Shown: positions 27,255 through 35,198, counted from the first letter of the stretch. The stretch is DNA of 64,000 nt from Actinoplanes aureus (GCF_015704865.1 NZ_JADQTO010000014.1:1-64000), one strand, 5' to 3'. Notes: generated by a model not told the origin, from the sequence alone. A program made the numbers and translations.

Positions 27255-27772
27255 CGCAGCATCCCCATCTCCTCGAAGACGGTGCGCAGCGCGCGTACCG
27301 CGTAGTAGGCGCGCGATTTCACCGTGCCCTCCGGCACCGACAGTTTCCGCGCCGCGTCGGCCACGCTCTGCCCCTCGTAATACATCGCCTGGATGACGGC
27401 CCGGTGTTCCGGGGAGAGACGCTCCAGCGCCTCGGCCACCAGCCACCCTTCCACCATCTGATCCACATTGTCCGCCGACGGCACTGAGTTGACCGCGTTC
27501 TCATCGGCGACCAGCCGGGGACGGCGCTGTTCCGCGCGCCAGGCGTTGGTCACCACGTTACGGGCGATGGTCAGCAAGTACGACCTGGTCCGGCCCGGTT
27601 CCGGGTCCAGATGGTCGATGTGTTTCCAAGCCCGTAAGAGTGTCTCCTGTACGAGGTCCTCAGCCTTGTGCCGATCCGATACGTATCGCGACACGAAGTT
27701 GATCAGGACTGAGTAGTGCTCGGTATAGAGCGCGGTCATCAGCTGCTCGTCGGGGCTCACCCGTCGCTTCAT
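27251..27772 (-). CDS. ECF RNA polymerase sigma factor
   Basis: A 173-residue group-4 sigma factor with region 2 (YVSDRHKAEDLVQETLLRAW) and region 4 (RLSPEHRAVIQAMYYEGQSVADAARKLSVPEGTVKSR). The pattern matches the SigK/SigL-like ECF groups that pair with RskA-type anti-sigma factors, and such a gene follows with a 4-base overlap. ATG 27772 has GGGAG upstream. Because the anti-sigma and an S66 peptidase lie in the same operon, the regulon probably includes envelope functions. I could not fix its own promoter. Confidence 0.94.
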   Translation of the reverse strand: MKRRVSPDEQLMTALYTEHYSVLINFVSRYVSDRHKAEDLVQETLLRAWKHIDHLDPEPGRTRSYLLTIARNVVTNAWRAEQRRPRLVADENAVNSVPSADNVDQMVEGWLVAEALERLSPEHRAVIQAMYYEGQSVADAARKLSVPEGTVKSRAYYAVRALRTVFEEMGMLR

Positions 27773-27867
27773 CGGCGCCAGCTCCCATCGGGTTCCGCCC
27801 GGCCACCCGGATGTACATCGTGGCACGCGGATCGGTTCAGGGACCGTCCCGGAAAAGGAGAAAACAT

Positions 27868-27901
27868 CGATGCCCGGTCCCCATCCGGGGGCCGGGCATC
27901 G
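27868..27901 (-). terminator. Intrinsic-type terminator hairpin of the neprosin-type gene
   Basis: CGATGCCCGG (27868-27877) pairs perfectly with CCGGGCATCG (27892-27901), with an inner CCCC/GGGG extension, forming a strong GC stem 15 bases after the minus-strand neprosin stop. On that strand it is followed by TTTTCTCCTTTT, a good T-run. It ends the neprosin transcript and separates it from the sigma gene. Confidence 0.85.
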
Positions 27902-27915
27902 AGTTGATCTCCTGG

Positions 27916-29064
27916 TCAGCAGGCTCCGGCGCCGCCGTAGCGGAACGTACGGGAACTCAGCTTCGAGACGCTGTAGAGGTCGCTGGTGCTGCGGACCTTG
28001 AGGTCTACGGTGGGACCGTTGAGGTACGCGACGCTGCCGACCTTGGCCGAGGTGGTGTCGTCGCCGCCCTTGCCGTTGCCCATCTCCGTGCACGGCTTCT
28101 CGGTCGCCGCGGCCACCTCGCCGAAGACCTGCACCAGGCCGCTCCTGGTGAAGGTGCCGCCCCACAGGTCACCGGGGAAGTAACCGACCCACTCGGTGTC
28201 GTACGCGATCCACCAGTCGCCGTTGAAGTTCTGGATGCCGAAGCGCTTCTGGCTGTCCTGGACCAGCGTGTCCCCGGGCTGGATGTTCTTGCTGTACTGC
28301 ACGAAGCCGCAGCCGTTGTAGCAGCTCGTCTGCCGGTCGACCCAGTGGTAGACGAACAGGTGCGGGTCGTCGTCGCCGTTCACCACCCGGTCGACGTTCC
28401 AGCCGACCTCGACGATCTGCTTGCCGTCGGCGGACTGCACGGCCAGCTCGGCGAGCGTGTGGTAGTCACTGCGGGCCAGCTTCGGCTTGCTGATGGTGAG
28501 GTTCGCGTACGCCGCGTCGGCCTCGGCCTTCTGCGATCCCACGTTGTAGAGGAAGTGCACCGTCGGCCGGGCCGGCGCCACGCCGTCGGTCGGCTCCGGC
28601 GCCGGCTCCGGCGGGACGACGTTGGTCTTCTCCGACTGCAGGAAGGTGGTCCGCGACGTCCGCCCCTTGGGTGCCCGGTCCCGTCCCTCGTCGTCGGAGT
28701 GCGCCGCGCTGAGGCCGGCCACCTTGAGCGACTTGCTGGTGGCGTTGTGCCGGCCGGTGCGGACGCTGCGCGGCCGCTCGCCCCACGGCAGGTTGGTCGG
28801 CGGTTTGGCCGCCGGCGGGGAGGGGGGAGCCGCCACGTCCGTCTCGTCGGCCGGCACCGCCACGGGTGCCGGTGCGTCCGGGATCTGCTCCGCGCCCGCG
28901 TTGAGAGTCGACACGACTCCGATGGCGCCGATCACAGCGGCGCTCAGGCCGGCGGCAAGCAGTCCGCGGCGTGACTTCTGCACGGGTCCGTCCTCGTAGC
29001 TCGGGGCATCGGAGGTGGTAGGCGGGGCGCCCTCCGGCAACCGGTTCTCGGCGGCGCCGCTCAC
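27916..29064 (-). CDS. Secreted neprosin-domain glutamic peptidase, probably Tat-exported
   Basis: A 382-residue exported protein. After a hydrophilic leader is a twin-arginine-like signal (KSRRGLLAAGLSAAVIGAIG), then a Pro-rich linker. The C-terminal domain matches the neprosin (DUF239) fold known from pitcher-plant prolyl endopeptidases: VEVGWNVD, DDDPHLFVYHWVDRQ, SCYNGCGFVQYS, FNGDWWIAYDTEWVGYFPGDLW and the end GLVQVFGEVAA. Glutamates in VEVGW and VFGEVA stand where the catalytic pair lies. GTG 29064 gives a normal leader; the frame opens to 29211. It probably digests proline-rich external proteins; expression is monocistronic. Confidence 0.83.
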   Translation of the reverse strand: MSGAAENRLPEGAPPTTSDAPSYEDGPVQKSRRGLLAAGLSAAVIGAIGVVSTLNAGAEQIPDAPAPVAVPADETDVAAPPSPPAAKPPTNLPWGERPRSVRTGRHNATSKSLKVAGLSAAHSDDEGRDRAPKGRTSRTTFLQSEKTNVVPPEPAPEPTDGVAPARPTVHFLYNVGSQKAEADAAYANLTISKPKLARSDYHTLAELAVQSADGKQIVEVGWNVDRVVNGDDDPHLFVYHWVDRQTSCYNGCGFVQYSKNIQPGDTLVQDSQKRFGIQNFNGDWWIAYDTEWVGYFPGDLWGGTFTRSGLVQVFGEVAAATEKPCTEMGNGKGGDDTTSAKVGSVAYLNGPTVDLKVRSTSDLYSVSKLSSRTFRYGGAGAC

Positions 29065-29354
29065 GATATAGCTTTCTCGATTGACCAGGCACCGGCTGAC
29101 CAGCAATTCCTCCGTTACGGCGGACCTGGGTAGGCCGAACTGGTGACTGACGGGCCACTTTGGTGTACGCAGCGTATTGATACCGTCGCGTATCGAAGTT
29201 TTTCGCACCACAGACGGAAAGAGGCATAGCTCGTGAAGCCTCTTTCGGGTACGGCCGCCGCCCGATATCGAATTCGCGAAACCGGAACCATCCGACGCGA
29301 TCGTGTGGTAAAACCTATCAAGCCCATAGGTTATGTATGTCAGTTGGAGTCGTC
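29065..29354. promoter_or_regulatory. Divergent control region with two dyads between neprosin-type and cysteine dioxygenase genes
   Basis: Unusually AT-rich for this window. It holds GAAAGAGGC (29217-29225) / GCCTCTTTC (29238-29246), a perfect 9-bp inverted repeat. It also holds AACCTAT (29312-29318) / ATAGGTT (29326-29332), a perfect 7-bp dyad with a 7-base spacer that ends 22 bases before the chosen dioxygenase start. The second has the shape of a repressor or activator operator. No coding frame is evident. Confidence 0.55.
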
Positions 29355-29828
29355 ATGCCCCTCGCCGAGGTCCGCCTCGATCACCTCGCCATCGCCCGGC
29401 AGTTCGGCGACGCAGCCGACCGGTGGCCGGTGGCGCCCCGCTTCGATCCCGTCGAGCGGTGGTACCACCGTCTGGCCAGCGCCGAGGACCACGAGGTCTG
29501 GCTGCTCACCTGGCTACCCGGGCAGACGACCGAGATCCACGACCACGGCGGTTCGGCAGGCGCGTTCCACGTGTACGGCGGCACACTGACCGAGGACACC
29601 GTGACCACCGGTGGCTCCGGTGCTCCCCGGATCGTCTCCCGCGAGCTGGGTGAGGGCGCCGGGCGGCGGTTTGGCAGCCACCACATCCACCGGATCGTCA
29701 ACCGCTCGGACCGGCCGGCGATCAGCATCCACGTCTACGGGCCGGCCCTGACCACCATGACCAAGTACCGGATCGGCCCGGCGGGTCTGGAAGTGCTCAC
29801 CGTCGAGCGAGCCGGTGCGCAGTGGTGA
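29355..29828 (+). CDS. Cysteine dioxygenase-type cupin
   Basis: A 157-residue thiol dioxygenase of the CDO cupin family, which oxidises cysteine (or a related thiol) to its sulfinate with ferrous iron. The metal ligands are in TEIHDHGGSAGAFHV (two His) and SHHIHRIVNRS (third His); WLPGQTTEIHDHG and the RFGSHHIHRI stretch are family signatures. ATG 29355 has GGAG six bases upstream, while an ATG at 29337 has none. It overlaps the rhodanese gene by GTGA, and together they fit cysteine breakdown: sulfinate formation and sulfur handling. Confidence 0.92.
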   Translation: MPLAEVRLDHLAIARQFGDAADRWPVAPRFDPVERWYHRLASAEDHEVWLLTWLPGQTTEIHDHGGSAGAFHVYGGTLTEDTVTTGGSGAPRIVSRELGEGAGRRFGSHHIHRIVNRSDRPAISIHVYGPALTTMTKYRIGPAGLEVLTVERAGAQW

Positions 29829-30232
29829 CCGCGGCACCTGCCGGCTCCCGGGGCATCGCCGAGATCCTGGCCGACGCGCGTACCCGGCTGCGACGCCTGG
29901 GCCCGGCCGAGACGGACGCCGCGATGCGCGACGGCGCGATCCTGGTGGACATCCGCCCGGCCGCCCAGCGTGCCGAGTTCGGTGAGATCCCCGGTGCGGT
30001 GGTGATCGAGCGCAACGTCCTGGAGTGGCGCCTGGACCCGCGGTCCGACGCCCGGCTTCCGTTCGCGAACGACTACGGGCTGGCCGTGATCGTCACCTGC
30101 CAGGAGGGCTACACCAGCAGCCTGGCCGCCTCCGCGCTGCAGGACCTGGGACTGCACCGGGCCACCGACCTGGCCGGTGGCTTCGCCGCCTGGCGGGACG
30201 CCGGCCTGCCCACCACCGGCGGCGGCCGCTAG
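29825..30232 (+). CDS. Rhodanese-like sulfurtransferase
   Basis: A 135-residue single rhodanese domain. The active-site loop begins CQEGYTSSLAA, with the catalytic Cys in IVTCQEG, and EIPGAVVIERN and DLAGGFAAWRDAGLP frame the fold. Rhodaneses move sulfane sulfur as a persulfide on the cysteine. GTG 29825 overlaps the cysteine dioxygenase stop, so translation is coupled and the pair probably acts in one sulfur pathway. Its stop overlaps the convergent lipoprotein gene by four bases. Confidence 0.92.
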   Translation: MTAAPAGSRGIAEILADARTRLRRLGPAETDAAMRDGAILVDIRPAAQRAEFGEIPGAVVIERNVLEWRLDPRSDARLPFANDYGLAVIVTCQEGYTSSLAASALQDLGLHRATDLAGGFAAWRDAGLPTTGGGR

Positions 30233-30792
30233 AGCGGGTAGACGATGCCGGAGCGGCCGCTGTAAAGGTGCCGGGTGCCGTCGCGCTCGTGGCCGGTGTC
30301 CGGCGCGTCCAGCCAGACGATGTAGGCCGCGCCCGACTCCAGGCCGGTGATCGTGGTGGTCATGCTGCAACCGGTGCCGGCCGCGACGGTCTTCCAGACC
30401 GGCTCCGGCTGGGCACCGGAGACCAGGGCCTGCGGTACGGCGGTCACCCGGTAGCCGGAGTCGTACTGGGTCGGCCATTCGACCTTGAGCGAGCCGGCGC
30501 CCGGAGTCACCTCGACCGGGATCATCACCTTCTCGGTGCGTGGCCAGATCCTGGTGCAGTTCGGATCCGGGCTGGGCGCCGCGGCCGTGACGTCCGGCGA
30601 CGGAGCGGCCGACCGGCCCCGCGACGGGACCGGGCTGGGCGTCGCCTCACCCACCTCGACCAGCATCCAGGGCTCACCGGCGCCCTCGACTCCCGGCGAG
30701 GAGCCCGGCGTGTCACCGACACCGAGAGCGGCGCAGCCGCCGAGCCCCAGCGAGAGTACGGCCAGAGCGATCGCGGTCCTGGTATGGCGCAT
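30229..30792 (-). CDS. Lipoprotein with fibronectin-like domain
   Basis: A 187-residue protein with a lipoprotein signal (LAVLSLGLGGC, lipid Cys about residue 20). A Ser/Pro/Thr-rich linker follows, then a beta-sandwich-like domain near 90-185 with SLKVEWPTQYDSGYRVTAVP and TTTITGLESGAAYIVWL, whose strand pattern resembles fibronectin type III. No catalytic motif. It faces the rhodanese gene, with which it shares four bases. Function unknown. Confidence 0.7.
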   Translation of the reverse strand: MRHTRTAIALAVLSLGLGGCAALGVGDTPGSSPGVEGAGEPWMLVEVGEATPSPVPSRGRSAAPSPDVTAAAPSPDPNCTRIWPRTEKVMIPVEVTPGAGSLKVEWPTQYDSGYRVTAVPQALVSGAQPEPVWKTVAAGTGCSMTTTITGLESGAAYIVWLDAPDTGHERDGTRHLYSGRSGIVYPL

Positions 30793-30823
30793 GCTTCCTG
30801 GATCGACCGGCGCTCCGCCGGCC

Positions 30824-31204
30824 TTAGGAGCCGGCCGGGAGCAGGCGATGGCCGGCCATCTCGAGTTCGCCGTCGTACACGGTCACCGGGGTGTTCAGCC
30901 CGGAGTCGTCGCGGAGCAGCATGGACACGCCGTCGATCTGGTAGGTGCCCCGGGCCGGCCGGCGGCGGCCGGCGACCGCACCGGCATAGGTGCCGTCGGA
31001 GCGGAGCTGGAGCCGGACCACGCCGTCGGTGCTGCGCCAGGCTCCGGCCACGGCCGCTCCGGTCACCACCTTCGGGCGGCTCGCCGGCAGCGACGTTCCG
31101 GAGTCGGCCGCCCCGCCCATGGCGATGGCGAGCAACGCTGTGGAGTCGAGCACAGTGGTGTCGAGCACAGTCGCGTCGGCGCAGGCTTGGCTGAGAGAGG
31201 TCAT
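30824..31204 (-). CDS. Small Atu4866-domain protein
   Basis: A 126-residue protein. The C-terminal 75 residues follow the Atu4866 beta-barrel pattern: GAWRSTDGVVRLQLRSDGTY, GTYQIDGVSMLLRDDSGL and DGELEMAGHRLLPAG. These small domains are found in many bacteria with no known function. The start is ATG 31204, with GGAGAAG directly in front; a longer frame to 31309 has no such site. No signal peptide is clear. It lies 31 bases before the lipoprotein gene on the same strand. Confidence 0.75.
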   Translation of the reverse strand: MTSLSQACADATVLDTTVLDSTALLAIAMGGAADSGTSLPASRPKVVTGAAVAGAWRSTDGVVRLQLRSDGTYAGAVAGRRRPARGTYQIDGVSMLLRDDSGLNTPVTVYDGELEMAGHRLLPAGS

Positions 31205-31321
31205 CTTCTCCGGCTCCGGGGGTCGGTCGGGGTCAGCCCCTTCCTTCGGTCTCCAGAGCTCGGAGCGCAGAGGTTCCTGAGTTGCGAACGGGTGCGATTC
31301 GGGAAGCACCCGGATGCGCCC

Positions 31322-31924
31322 TCAGTCGCTGCTCGCCCTCAGCGCCGCCGTGACGGCCGCTGCCAGCTTCTCCAGGTCGTCGTCGCCCAGCGGCTGCCGC
31401 GCGACGGCCAGACGCCAGTAGAGCGGGCCGAGGATCAGGTCCACTGCGAGGTCCGCGTCGGTGTCCTCGGGCAGCTCGCCGCGAGCGACGGCCTGGCCCA
31501 CCAGTTTCTCGCCGACCGCCTGCTGATGGGTGCGGAGCGCCCGTTGCAGGGTCTCGGCGATCTGCGGATTGCGGGCCGCCTCGGCCATCAGGTCCGGGAT
31601 GATCTGCGAGGCGATGCGATGTTGCAACGCCCGGCTCACGATCATCATGAGGAGCTCGAGATCGCCGGCGAAGCTGCCAGTGTCGGGGAGCGGAACCTTC
31701 CGCTCCGCCACGTCCGAGATGATCTCCAGAACCATCTCGAGCTTGTTGCTCCACCGCCGGTAGATCGCGGTCTTGCCGACCCCCGCGCGGCGGGCCACCG
31801 CCTCGATGGACAATCGGCCGTAACCGACTTCCGCCAACTCGTTCATGACCGCGGTGCGGATCGCCACGGTGATGTCGCCTCGGAGCACCGCCGCTCCGGC
31901 AGGTGCGCGCTTTACTGTCGCCAC
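31322..31924 (-). CDS. TetR-family regulator (leaderless start likely)
   Basis: A 200-residue repressor with the TetR helix-turn-helix in YGRLSIEAVARRAGVGKTAIYRRW (about 36-60) and a C-terminal TetR_C domain. GTG 31924 lacks a ribosome site but is preceded by a TATAGT (31931-31936, minus strand) ending six bases upstream, so the message probably begins at the start codon. It is divergent from the Wzm/Wzt export genes, which it may control, although a perfect operator is not seen; AACGG/CCGTT pairs lie in the 188-base gap. Confidence 0.88.
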   Translation of the reverse strand: MATVKRAPAGAAVLRGDITVAIRTAVMNELAEVGYGRLSIEAVARRAGVGKTAIYRRWSNKLEMVLEIISDVAERKVPLPDTGSFAGDLELLMMIVSRALQHRIASQIIPDLMAEAARNPQIAETLQRALRTHQQAVGEKLVGQAVARGELPEDTDADLAVDLILGPLYWRLAVARQPLGDDDLEKLAAAVTAALRASSD

Positions 31925-31930
31925 ACGGTC

Positions 31931-31936
31931 ACTATA
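31931..31936 (-). promoter_or_regulatory. Candidate -10 element (TATAGT) of the TetR gene
   Basis: TATAGT on the minus strand lies six bases before the GTG start of the TetR gene, where a -10 box would place transcription at or just beside the start codon. No TTGACA-like -35 stands at the normal distance. AACGG and CCGTT motifs around 31937-31963 may form part of the operator. Confidence 0.5.
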
Positions 31937-32112
31937 ACGGTACGACGTAACGGTTGCGTTCCGCCGTTTGGTCAGCTACCGTCTACATACACGTCGATAC
32001 GAACCCGTTCCATCGGTGTCGGTGGGTGCCTGTCATGCTGCTAGCTGTGTTCTCGCGCAAGTCACCGGAACCCGCTGCCTCCTACGGGCCGACAAGATCG
32101 GAGCACCACCCC

Positions 32113-33009
32113 ATGCCAGAGACGGCGGTCGCCGACACCGGCGCCGGGCTCTCTCTCAAGGAGCTGGCCCGGCGACACGGCCTGAGTGCATCGGGACGGC
32201 TGCCCAGCCTCCCGGAGTACACCCGGTATCTGTGGTCCTACCGGCACTTCATCCGCGCGCACTCGAGCGCCCGGACGAGCTCGGCACTGGGCCACACCAG
32301 GCTCGGCATGCTGTGGCAGGTCCTCACTCCGATGATCAACGCCGCGGTCTACTACGTGATCTTCGGCGTGATCCTGGGCGGCCGGAACGGTGTCGACAAC
32401 TTCATCGCGTACCTCTGCGCCGGCGTCTTCGTCTTCGGCTTCACCCAGGCCGTGGTGGGGCAGGGCAGCAACGCGATCACCGGCAACCTCGGCCTGATCC
32501 GGGCTCTGCACTTCCCGCGGGGCAGCCTGCCGCTGTCGGTGGTCCTGGTGGAGGTCCGCAACTACGTCGTGGCGCTGTTGGTGCTGATGGGGATCGTGCT
32601 GCTCACCGGTGAGCCGATCACCCCGCAGTGGCTGCTGCTCATCCCGGTGGTGTTCCTGCACTCGATCTTCAACACCGGCCTGACGATGTTCATGGCCCGC
32701 TTCGGCTCCAAGGTCCGCGACATCAAGCAGCTGATCCCGTTCATCATGCGGTTCTGGCTGTACGGGTCGGCAGTGCTCTACCCGGTGACCCTGTTCGAGC
32801 AGCACCTCGACGGCTGGGCGCTCGCCCTGGTCGAGGCGAATCCGCTGCTCATCTTCATCGAGCTGACGCGGCACTCGCTGATGGAGGACGTCCCGCTGGC
32901 CGGTAACCCGACCCTGCTCTGGATCCAGGCGGTCGTCTGGACCGTCGTGGTGAGCATCGGCGGCTACATCTACTTCTGGCGCGGAGAGAAGGGCTACGGC
33001 CGTGGCTGA
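32113..33009 (+). CDS. ABC-2 type polysaccharide exporter permease (Wzm/TagG-like)
   Basis: A 298-residue membrane subunit with six hydrophobic segments from residue 70 to 290. The N-terminus is long and cytosolic (YRHFIRAHSSARTSSALGHTRLGMLW, typical of Wzm/TagG/RfbA-type permeases), and ALHFPRGSLPLSVVLVEVRN after TM3 is a family signature. With the ATPase it would pass a lipid-linked glycan or teichoic acid-like polymer over the membrane. ATG 32113 has GGAG nine bases upstream; the frame is open to 31954. The ATPase gene overlaps its 3' end by eight bases. Confidence 0.92.
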   Translation: MPETAVADTGAGLSLKELARRHGLSASGRLPSLPEYTRYLWSYRHFIRAHSSARTSSALGHTRLGMLWQVLTPMINAAVYYVIFGVILGGRNGVDNFIAYLCAGVFVFGFTQAVVGQGSNAITGNLGLIRALHFPRGSLPLSVVLVEVRNYVVALLVLMGIVLLTGEPITPQWLLLIPVVFLHSIFNTGLTMFMARFGSKVRDIKQLIPFIMRFWLYGSAVLYPVTLFEQHLDGWALALVEANPLLIFIELTRHSLMEDVPLAGNPTLLWIQAVVWTVVVSIGGYIYFWRGEKGYGRG

Positions 33010-33775
33010 GACCGAACGCGTTCCCACCGTCATCTCGGACAACGCCCATGTGATCTACCAGGTGCACGGCTCGTCGGGACCGGGCAACAACAGCCCGCTG
33101 GCCAGCCTCAAGCGGCTGGTGACCAACACCAAGGCGGCGAACGTACGCGAGGTGCACGCCGTCAAGGGCGTCAGCTTCGTGGCGTACCGGGGTGAGGCGA
33201 TCGGTCTGATCGGCAGCAACGGTTCGGGCAAGTCGACCCTGCTGCGCGCGGTCGCCGGCCTGCTCCCGGTCGCCAAGGGCAAGATCTACGCGGCCGGCCA
33301 GCCCTCGCTGCTGGGCGTGAACGCGGCGCTGATGAACGATCTGCCCGGCGAGCGCAACGTCGAGCTGGGCTGCCTGGCGATGGGCATGTCCCCGGCCGAG
33401 GTGAAGGCGAAGAAGGACGACATCATCGCGTTCTCCGGCATCAACGAGCGGGGCGACTTCTCCTCGCTGCCGATGCGGACCTACTCCTCCGGCATGGCCG
33501 CGCGCCTCAAGTTCTCCATCGCCGCCGCGAAGCAGCACGACGTCCTGCTCATCGACGAGGCGCTGGCCACCGGCGACGCGAAGTTCCGCCGCCGCAGTGA
33601 GCAGCGGGTGCGTGAGCTACGCGCTCAGGCCGGCACGGTGTTCCTGGTGAGCCACAGCGAGCAGTCGATCCGGGACACCTGCGACCGCTGCATCTGGCTC
33701 GAGTCGGGTCTGATCCGGGCCGACGGCCCGACCGAGGACGTGCTGCGGGAGTACGAGGCCTTCGCTCGCAAGTAA
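33002..33775 (+). CDS. ABC transporter ATPase (Wzt/TagH-like)
   Basis: A 257-residue ATPase with Walker A GSNGSGKST (71-79), ABC signature TYSSGMAARLKF, Walker B DVLLIDEALATGD and switch His in LVSHSEQS. This pattern (RTYSSGMAARL, DEALATGD) belongs to the O-antigen and teichoic acid export ATPases. It lacks the C-terminal glycan-binding domain of long Wzt proteins. GTG 33002 overlaps the permease gene. The last codons form the 5' arm of a terminator hairpin. Confidence 0.94.
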   Translation: MAETERVPTVISDNAHVIYQVHGSSGPGNNSPLASLKRLVTNTKAANVREVHAVKGVSFVAYRGEAIGLIGSNGSGKSTLLRAVAGLLPVAKGKIYAAGQPSLLGVNAALMNDLPGERNVELGCLAMGMSPAEVKAKKDDIIAFSGINERGDFSSLPMRTYSSGMAARLKFSIAAAKQHDVLLIDEALATGDAKFRRRSEQRVRELRAQAGTVFLVSHSEQSIRDTCDRCIWLESGLIRADGPTEDVLREYEAFARK

Positions 33776-33785
33776 GGCCTCGTAC
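33751..33785. terminator. Bidirectional terminator overlapping the ATPase stop codon
   Basis: GTACGAGGCCTT (33751-33762) pairs perfectly with AAGGCCTCGTAC (33774-33785) over an 11-base loop that holds the last sense codons and the first base of the TAA stop. With one bulge the stem extends by GGGA/TCCC. It stands between the convergent ATPase and coiled-coil genes and could stop transcription from both sides. Confidence 0.72.
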
Positions 33786-33799
33786 CTCCCGCCGCGCAC

Positions 33800-34852
33800 T
33801 CAGTTGACCGAGAGATGCACGTGGTTGGTGTGGTCGCTGGACGGGTCACCACCCGCCCCGCTGTACGACTTCCAGCCACTGCTCGGCAGCCAGATCCGGC
33901 GGAACCAGATCACGTAGAGCACCTGCAACTCGTCGGCGTTGTTGATGAAGTAGTTCGCCAGGTTGTTGCCGTAGGTCTTGTCGCCACCCGTGGCATCGCC
34001 GCCGAAGGTGTTCTTCTCGGCGGAGAAGTCACAGGCCCGGCCCTTCGGATGCTCACCGCTGTTCTGCTCGCGGAAGCACCGCGTGAACCGGGTGAACCCG
34101 TCCTGCCTTGCCTGCTTGAGCGCGTGCAGCATGCGCGGCGTGAGACAGCCGCTGGTGGTCGGGTCGCCCTCGGTGCAACCGCCGCCGCCGCTCGGCGCCG
34201 GGTCGGCCGAGGCGCTGCCTCCGCCGCTGCTGCTGCCGCCGCCGTCGCCGGGCTCGGAGGCGTCCTCGCCCTGGTTCGCCGCCTTGAGCGCGGTCTCCGC
34301 CTGAGCCTTCCGCTTGGCCATCACGTTGACCTGCTTCTGCTCGTCACGGACCGCCGCGTCGATGGCGATCTTGGCGCGCTGCTGAGCCTCGCGGGTGTTC
34401 TTCAGGTCGGCGATCGCCGCGTTCTGCTGCGCTGCCACCGTGGCGAGCGTTTCGGCCCGGTCCAGGAAGGTGTCGGTGGAGTTCGCGGTGATCAGGGCGG
34501 ACATCGGGCCGAGCCGGCCCGAGGTGTACGCCTGCTGCGCGATCTCGTCCAGGGCCTTCTGCTGCGGACCGAGGGAGGCGTCGAGCCGCTTCAGCTCCGC
34601 GGCCAGATCGGCCTGCCGCTGCTTGGACTTCTTCAGCTTGGCCTTGGCGTCGACGAAACCGCTGGAGGCCGCTTCGAGTTGTTCGATGAGGGACTTGGAA
34701 CCGCCCTCACCGTCGTCGCCGGTGTCGCCCGGCGCAGCGAGGGGATGGGGGGCAGCGGTGGCCGGCGTCGCCGCGACGGCCAGCCCGCACACGGCGACGA
34801 GCAGCGCCATCAACGCTGCTAATCGCCGCGCAGTCGAATCCTGCACAGGCAT
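33800..34852 (-). CDS. Secreted coiled-coil protein with LAS-peptidase-like C-terminal domain (c-di-AMP riboswitch-controlled)
   Basis: A 350-residue exported protein: signal peptide (to about 34), a long coiled coil (about 50-205) as in CwlO/RipA-like wall hydrolases, a Gly/Ser-rich linker, and a C-terminal domain of the ARB_07466-like type. The domain has CLTPRMLHALKQAR, GEHPKGRACDF and DHTNHVHLSVN. Histidine and aspartate in H-x6-D plus H-x-H stand exactly as the zinc ligands of LAS peptidases (VanX, MEROPS M15/M74), so it may cut peptidoglycan; that is inference. The ATG lies only two bases after GGAAGG, and GTG 34846 is better spaced. The leader is a c-di-AMP riboswitch. A divergent paralogue starts at 35336. 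Confidence 0.82.
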   Translation of the reverse strand: MPVQDSTARRLAALMALLVAVCGLAVAATPATAAPHPLAAPGDTGDDGEGGSKSLIEQLEAASSGFVDAKAKLKKSKQRQADLAAELKRLDASLGPQQKALDEIAQQAYTSGRLGPMSALITANSTDTFLDRAETLATVAAQQNAAIADLKNTREAQQRAKIAIDAAVRDEQKQVNVMAKRKAQAETALKAANQGEDASEPGDGGGSSSGGGSASADPAPSGGGGCTEGDPTTSGCLTPRMLHALKQARQDGFTRFTRCFREQNSGEHPKGRACDFSAEKNTFGGDATGGDKTYGNNLANYFINNADELQVLYVIWFRRIWLPSSGWKSYSGAGGDPSSDHTNHVHLSVN

Positions 34853-34864
34853 TTCCTTCCGTCG

Positions 34865-34981
34865 GCCGCCGACCGGGTTAGCTGACGGGTTCGGGACGAA
34901 GGAAATCCCTACCGCATTCGCGGATTCACCCCGGAGAAATGTGGTTCCCCGGCTCGCCGCAACGGGCGATTAGGCGGCGGT
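34865..34981 (-). promoter_or_regulatory. c-di-AMP (ydaO-yuaA) riboswitch, minus-strand copy
   Basis: Read on the minus strand, the leader shows the ydaO-yuaA aptamer core in order: GAGCCGGGGAACCA, CCGGGGTGAATCCGCG, GCGGTAGGGA, then CCCGAACCCGTCAGCTAACC and closing GGTCGGCGG, which can pair with the 5' CCGCC. The last blocks are the most conserved of the family. Class members bind cyclic di-AMP, and in actinobacteria they stand before wall-remodelling enzymes such as Rpf and NlpC/P60. Only about 13 bases separate it from the start codon, leaving no room for a downstream terminator. Confidence 0.92.
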
Positions 34982-35198
34982 CCCCGGGTGGGAACCGGAT
35001 CCGACCATACCGACTACATCGACAGATCGACAGTTCTCGTACGCTCGGCTATTACCTGAACACGGCACGTGATTCGATTACAGAAAGTCGTTGTCCGGTA
35101 ACTCTTTTTGTAGTTCCGTGGGTCCTGATGCACGGCGATATCTCGGGTAAACTGGCCGCCGGTCCTGCCAGGACGGCACCGCCCCCGAGTTGCCGGCA

